Shown here one piece after another: positions 59,691 to 64,000 of a stretch of 64,000 nt of DNA. The position numbers and the translations under genes were made by a program. How positions within the stretch are numbered: the stretch's first letter is position 1; the number at the start of each line of letters is the position of its first letter. The notes beneath the pieces were generated by a model. It was not told the origin of the DNA, ran no database searches, and saw only the letters and a program-made list of their open reading frames with translations. Origin of the DNA: Zygnema cylindricum. Its lineage: Eukaryota; Streptophyta; Zygnematophyceae; Zygnematales; Zygnemataceae. Location: the NCBI GenBank assembly GCA_037447655.1, contig JBBHKE010002092.1, positions 279,379-343,378 of the forward strand, given 5' to 3'.

Positions 59691-59890
59691 TGACAGGCGT
59701 CACGAAAATATCGATTAAAACAACAGGCGTCACGAAAATATCGATTAAAATGACAGGCGTCACGATAATATCGATTAAATTGACAAGAGTCACAAGAATA
59801 CCGATTAAAATGATAGGCGTCAAGAAAATATCGATTAAAATGACAGGCGTCACGAAAATATCAATTAAAATCACAAGCGTCACGAAAATA
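59691..59890. repeat. 30-bp minisatellite, about 6.7 units
   Basis: The unit TGACAGGCGTCACGAAAATATC plus GATTAAAA recurs at exactly 30-bp steps. In frame on the plus strand it encodes a decapeptide, TGVTKISIKM, repeated through an open frame 59678-59953. No function is suggested. Confidence 0.95.
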
Positions 59891-60301
59891 GTAGTGTTGT
59901 GTGTCGGTAAGGATTTGCCGATAACCGATATGGGCCTTTTTTCGGGAAGCTGATAATCGATATATCGGTACGGATATATGTGTACGGACCGTGCATATAA
60001 ACGTACGACCAGTTCACTCAAATGTACGTATTATTCCCCCGACGCGCCCTACTCACAACCCCTATCTACTGAGGTGCCCACCAATCACATGATTTGTACA
60101 TTAGCAGGAATAAGATATGTACGGCTTTAGTACGTATCCAGTTAAAACATTGTACCTTTCACATTCGACGCCATGGCTGTCCATTTCTTCCTTGGGATCC
60201 ACTGGAAATCTGCCACGTGTTCTCCAGACGGAAAGTACATAAAGTACAAATATATCGGTCACTCTGACAGTTCGATAACCAATAACTATCGGTGAAAATA
60301 G

Positions 60302-60652
60302 TAATAAAAAAATTTACTATTATCGCGGGCCTAATCAAAGAAATCCCTATTATCTCGGACCTAATCAAAGAAATCCCTATTATCGCGGGCCTAATCAAAA
60401 GGAAATCCCTGTTATCGCGGGCCCAATCAAAGAAATCCCTGTTAACGCGGGCGCAATCAAAGAAATCCCTATTATCGCGGGCCTAATCAAAGAAATCACT
60501 ATTATCGCAGGCCTAATCAAAGAAATCCCTATTATCGCGGGCCTAATCAAAAAAATCACTATTATCGCAGGCCTAATCAAAGAAATCACTATTATCGCAG
60601 GCCTAATCAAAGAAATCCCTATTATCGCAAGGCTAATCAAAGACATCCGACT
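60302..60652. repeat. 30-bp minisatellite, second family, about 11.5 units
   Basis: The unit AATCAAAGAAATCCCTATTA plus TCGCGGGCCT recurs at 30-bp steps, with one 1-bp shift near 60402. Both strands stay open: minus ISLIRPAIIG, plus KEIPIIAGLI. It differs from the array at 59691 in sequence but not in period. Confidence 0.95.
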
Positions 60653-60659
60653 CAACCCT

Positions 60660-61855
60660 GATAAAAAAAACAAAAAGTCAAGAAAAAAAATAGACAAAAA
60701 AAAAGAGAAAATATAGAAAGGACAAAATGTGAACGAAATACAAAAAAGACAAAAAAATAGAAAAGAAAAATCTCACGAAAACAATATCGACAAGGGACAA
60801 AAATACAAAAGACATAATACAAAAAGGATACACAACACGAAAATGACAAAATATGAAAAGAACCAAATACAAAGTGGACAAAATATACAAAGGACAAAAT
60901 GCACAAAGGACAAGGTACAAAACTGATAAAATGCACAAAGGACAAAATATAAACAAAACATAGAAAAGTCAAATACGCAAATGACAAAATGCAAAATATG
61001 ACAAAATACATAAAATGACAAAATCTTGAAGAAGGATAAAATACATACATGGACAAAATGCACAAGGGACAAAAAACAACAAGGGCAAAATACATGAAGG
61101 ACAAATACAGTAAAGATAAAATACAGATATGACAAAAAAATAAAAAAAGACATTAAAAAAGACTAGACACACAAAGGTCACACAAAAGACAAAATACAGA
61201 AAATGACAAAATACAAAGGACAAAATACATTAAGGATAAAACACATAAAAGACACAAAAAATGACAACATACGGAGAGGACAAAACATAGAAGAGTCAAA
61301 AAACAAAGGACAAAATAAAAATGGACAAAAAAATACAAAAGACAAAATACAGAAAAGACAAGATATAGAATGAAAAAATACAGAAAAGACAAATATAGAA
61401 AAGAACAAGATATAAAAATGACAAAATATAGAAAGGACAAAATATAGAAGGGACAAAATATACAAAGGATAAAATAAAGAAAGGACAAAGCATGGAAGTG
61501 ACAAAACATAATAGGATAAAATAAAAAAGGGACAAAGATACAAAAGACAAAATATAGAAAAGACAAGATATAGAATAGACAAAGACAGAATAGGATAAAA
61601 TACACAAAGGACAAAATACAAAAAGGATAAAATACACAAAGATAGAGAAATGAAAAGATGCACAAAGGACAATATAGAATGGACAAAATATGGAAAAGAC
61701 AAATACACAAATGACAAAATGCGAAAAAAAGGACAATATACATAAAAGGACAAAATCTTGAAGAAGGACAAAATACAAAAATGGCAAAATACATGAAGGA
61801 CAAAATGCAAAAGGGACAAAACACAGAAAGGGGCAAAATTCATGAAGGACAAACT
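60660..61855. repeat. Degenerate GACAAAAT-type tandem repeat, 1.2 kb
   Basis: About 80 variants of (A)GGACAAAATACA(A/G)AA occur in one orientation with steps of mostly 13-18 bp. Long minus-strand frames (up to 227 codons, rich in Phe, Leu and Cys) arise from it and resemble membrane proteins by composition only. Confidence 0.9.
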
Positions 61856-63624
61856 GTAAGGATCTCGTCCTTGTGATTATGGTTAATCCTGTACCTGTTA
61901 CAGCGTTTGGTGGGCAAATCCAATCTTGATCACCAACCAGATTGATGCGTTGCTGAAATGAAGTCGTCCGACACAGCCCTGAGAAAAAGACAGAAAAGAC
62001 AAGACAAAGAAAGACAAAGACAAAAAAGTGTTAAAAAGATAAAGAAATAGTGTTGATTGGGTCCAAAATTTATGGGTATTGCGCTAATGTTGTCGTCCGA
62101 AACAACCCTCAAAAAAAGACAAAAAGTGAAAGAGAGAAAATAGTGTTTAGAACATTCAGGTTACAATTTATTTTTTTAAAGCGTAGTTGTCAATAGCATG
62201 CATAGTTAACAATTTTTGACAGCTGTACTTATAATTTTTAAAACTAGAAAACAATTTCAACTTCAAAATAAAAACTGTTGATTTTAACGAAAAGACGCCC
62301 GATTTCAATTAGAAAATATATAATTTCCACTAACCTTCGGTTGCCATTTTGTTTACTATATATTTGTTTTCGTCCATATTTGCAGCTGCCTTTTCCTGTG
62401 GCTGAAAAAATATAAACAGAAACAAAAAAAAACAAAAAATCCGCATTATAATTATGTATAACTCATGTAAAAACCAAAACAGGCATCACAACAAGCATCA
62501 CCTTTGCAGCTGTCGTAAAAAATCTAAGAAACCTAAAAAATAGACAAAAGGCCTTTGTATCAAATTCAGATGACTGGTGGAAAGTTAGGCCAGATTGGTC
62601 ACATTTTCGCACAAAAGACAAACTGACATGTGTACATAATAAAACCCCAAGTCATAATCTAGCAGGTGTGGTTGTCAAAAATCCAGGTCATGTACGTTTA
62701 GCCTCACCTGAATTTATAAACAACTTCCACTGCTTCTTAGGTGATGCCCGATAGATAAATTAATTCAAGACCAGCCGCCGCAGCTACTGTGGGGACATAC
62801 ATGGCGGGTACTATTAACCGTTAACCGTCTCTTTCTGCCAAATGGTGGAAGAGTCTGCTGGACCAGGCCACCATTGAGATTACGAGAGCAGACTGCACAA
62901 ATGTGCTCATGAAAATCTGAATTAAACAGACAGAACAAGTAAGGATTATTAGAGCAAAAAGTGTGAAAGGAAGAAAAAGTGTAAAACAGCTATACTGGTT
63001 GAAACATGTTTCGAATTTTCAACGAGTCAGCTAGGTCTGGTTTGTCCATGTTTACTCTCACCAGTCAATATTCCCCAGCACTGATGATAAACGCTTCCTT
63101 ACACAGCTAGCACTAAACAAAGCAAAATATCCACTACTGGACTGATAAAGGCACCCCTTGTCTTTGTGCCTCCAGAAAAACAAATGAATCATCGATCCAC
63201 TGCCACCATACTGACACAGCACATCTACTTCCACTGAATGGTCCATTAGCACCAGTCGCACAACATGGCGCACACAAAAAATTATGACCATTAAACCACC
63301 ATGACAGCTTACTCTATTGAAAAAAAAAAATCAACCACAATTAAATATATTTCCACAAAAAGCTACATCATCACAAGCTAGTAGAGCAAAGAAATTTAGT
63401 GTAGATAAAACTAACGTGGACAATTATTCACCACTGTTAGTGCTATATATATTTTTATGGTCAAAAGCACAAAAAGACAGGCATTGAAATAGGGGTATCA
63501 AAACCAATGGTCTAGAATTTGATATAATCCTTACTAGTGATTGGTTTAACCCTGAAGTATGCGGCTTCATTCTGTTAACTTCATTCGGTGAGTTATCATC
63601 AAGGACAACATAGGAACCAGATAC
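61856..63624. other. No gene recognised
   Basis: Contains a diverged duplication of TTGTCGTCCGA(A/C)ACA(A/G)CCCT followed by AAAAGAC-rich sequence (about 61965 and 62090). It may include introns and 3' exons of the gene at the right edge, for example around 63060-63290, but I could not fix any. Confidence 0.45.
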
Positions 63625-63670
63625 CTTCAGTATTTCTAAGTTTCCCAGCCTCAACTTCCTCAGAATTCAT
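63625..63670 (-). CDS. Putative internal exon of an unidentified gene
   Basis: Acceptor TTTGGCAG, then MNSEEVEAGKLRNTE, then donor GAAG/GTATCTG. The 46-nt exon continues the acidic character of the exon at 63856. No family is recognised; the prediction rests on splice sites and frame only. Confidence 0.35.
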
Positions 63671-63855
63671 CTGCCAAAAAAAAGGAACAGCGTCCTCAAC
63701 ATTATTTTAATGAAATGTAAAAACAAATACGTCCAGCAGATGCATAAGTCACTCTATTCCTCCCAAAAATTGTACCAGAATTGTCCCCAATTGTCCCAAA
63801 TTATGCCAACTGTCCCAAATTATCCCAAATTGTACAGCTGTTCATATAAATTTAC

Positions 63856-63987
63856 CTCAACATCGGTCTCTTCTCCCTCCGATGATCGTCCAGTTTCTGA
63901 GGGCAATTGTCTTCCAATGGGAACACTTCTACAACAAACAAGTGGAGGTGGATTATTCTGAACCCACTCCTTCACCATTTTGAAGAC
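63856..63987 (-). CDS. Putative internal exon of an unidentified gene
   Basis: Between acceptor TTTTTTGCAG and donor GAG/GTAAAT there are 44 open codons reading VFKMVKEWVQNNPPPLVCC and then SVPIGRQLPSETGRSS and GEETDVE. Composition and splice sites look like a host gene continuing beyond the right edge. I do not recognise the protein. Confidence 0.5.
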
Positions 63988-64000
63988 CTGCAAAAAATAT

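Noticed and set aside
59691-60652. Regular 30-bp repeats resembling a CRISPR array
   Set aside because: The repeats are contiguous with no unique spacers, and the genome is a plant's. They are minisatellites.
61153-61852. Overlapping minus-strand frames of up to 227 codons rich in Phe, Leu and Cys, like a membrane protein
   Set aside because: Three frames are open at once across a GACAAAAT repeat, so composition alone keeps them open; no domain or splice signal.

Overview
The window is nuclear DNA of a plant. It is AT-rich, intron-containing, and dominated by nested Ty1/copia LTR retrotransposons, TA-flanked MITEs, a broken hAT transposase gene and many simple or short tandem repeats. The one host gene I can name is the 5' part of a translation initiation factor eIF5B gene (minus strand, 30914-38187), whose GTPase-domain residues look plant-like. 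The second, unnamed host gene is suggested by two exons at the right edge. I cannot name the species. The TE density and gene sparsity suggest a large or TE-rich genome, but I would not choose between a seed plant and a seed-free plant.

Layout: 1-10.4 kb holds microsatellite, a 72-bp CT-rich minisatellite present at three places in two orientations, MITE clusters, a small copia LTR fragment and a long-TIR foldback element with a sister copy. From 10.4 to 26.1 kb there are three copia lineages in a row: a fragment with a truncated LTR (A), an element (B) sharing an LTR with a second partial copy and carrying a solo LTR inside that LTR, and a complete but decayed element (C, 19630-26078, TSD CAAAC). 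From 26.1 to 30.9 kb there is a MITE, an 87-bp tandem duplication and long GA tracts. eIF5B follows. From 38.3 to 39.7 kb three MITEs are joined head to tail. From 40.4 to 43.9 kb a hAT transposase gene is cut in two by a small inversion that carries a copia 3' end. From 43.9 to 56.4 kb lies copia element G with complete element E (45578-52215, TSD CTTAA) inserted inside its reverse transcriptase. The right end holds more MITEs, two 30-bp minisatellites, a 1.2-kb GACAAAAT-type repeat and the two exons.

The most interesting feature is shared by all four copia elements whose 5' end is visible (B, C, E, G). The gag start codon lies inside the LTR, or did before mutation. The LTR ends in CA. The very next base begins a primer binding site, GGTTATGGGCC(CACC), that is complementary to the anticodon arm of plant initiator tRNA-Met rather than to its 3' end. 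This PBS is read in frame as Gln-Val-Met-Gly of Gag. It implies a half-tRNA primer as in Drosophila copia, with coding sequence, LTR end and PBS superimposed. A consequence is that every 3' or solo LTR carries a start codon a few bases before the flanking DNA. At 43347 this has created a chimeric ORF with a hAT zinc finger.

Other points worth a second look are the staggered-break inversion of the hAT/copia block, serial self-insertion of CAGT-ended MITEs, and an eIF5B gene with an apparent 1-nt frameshift, a GC-AG intron and missing terminal exons. All boundaries were read by eye; similarities between copies were not measured.
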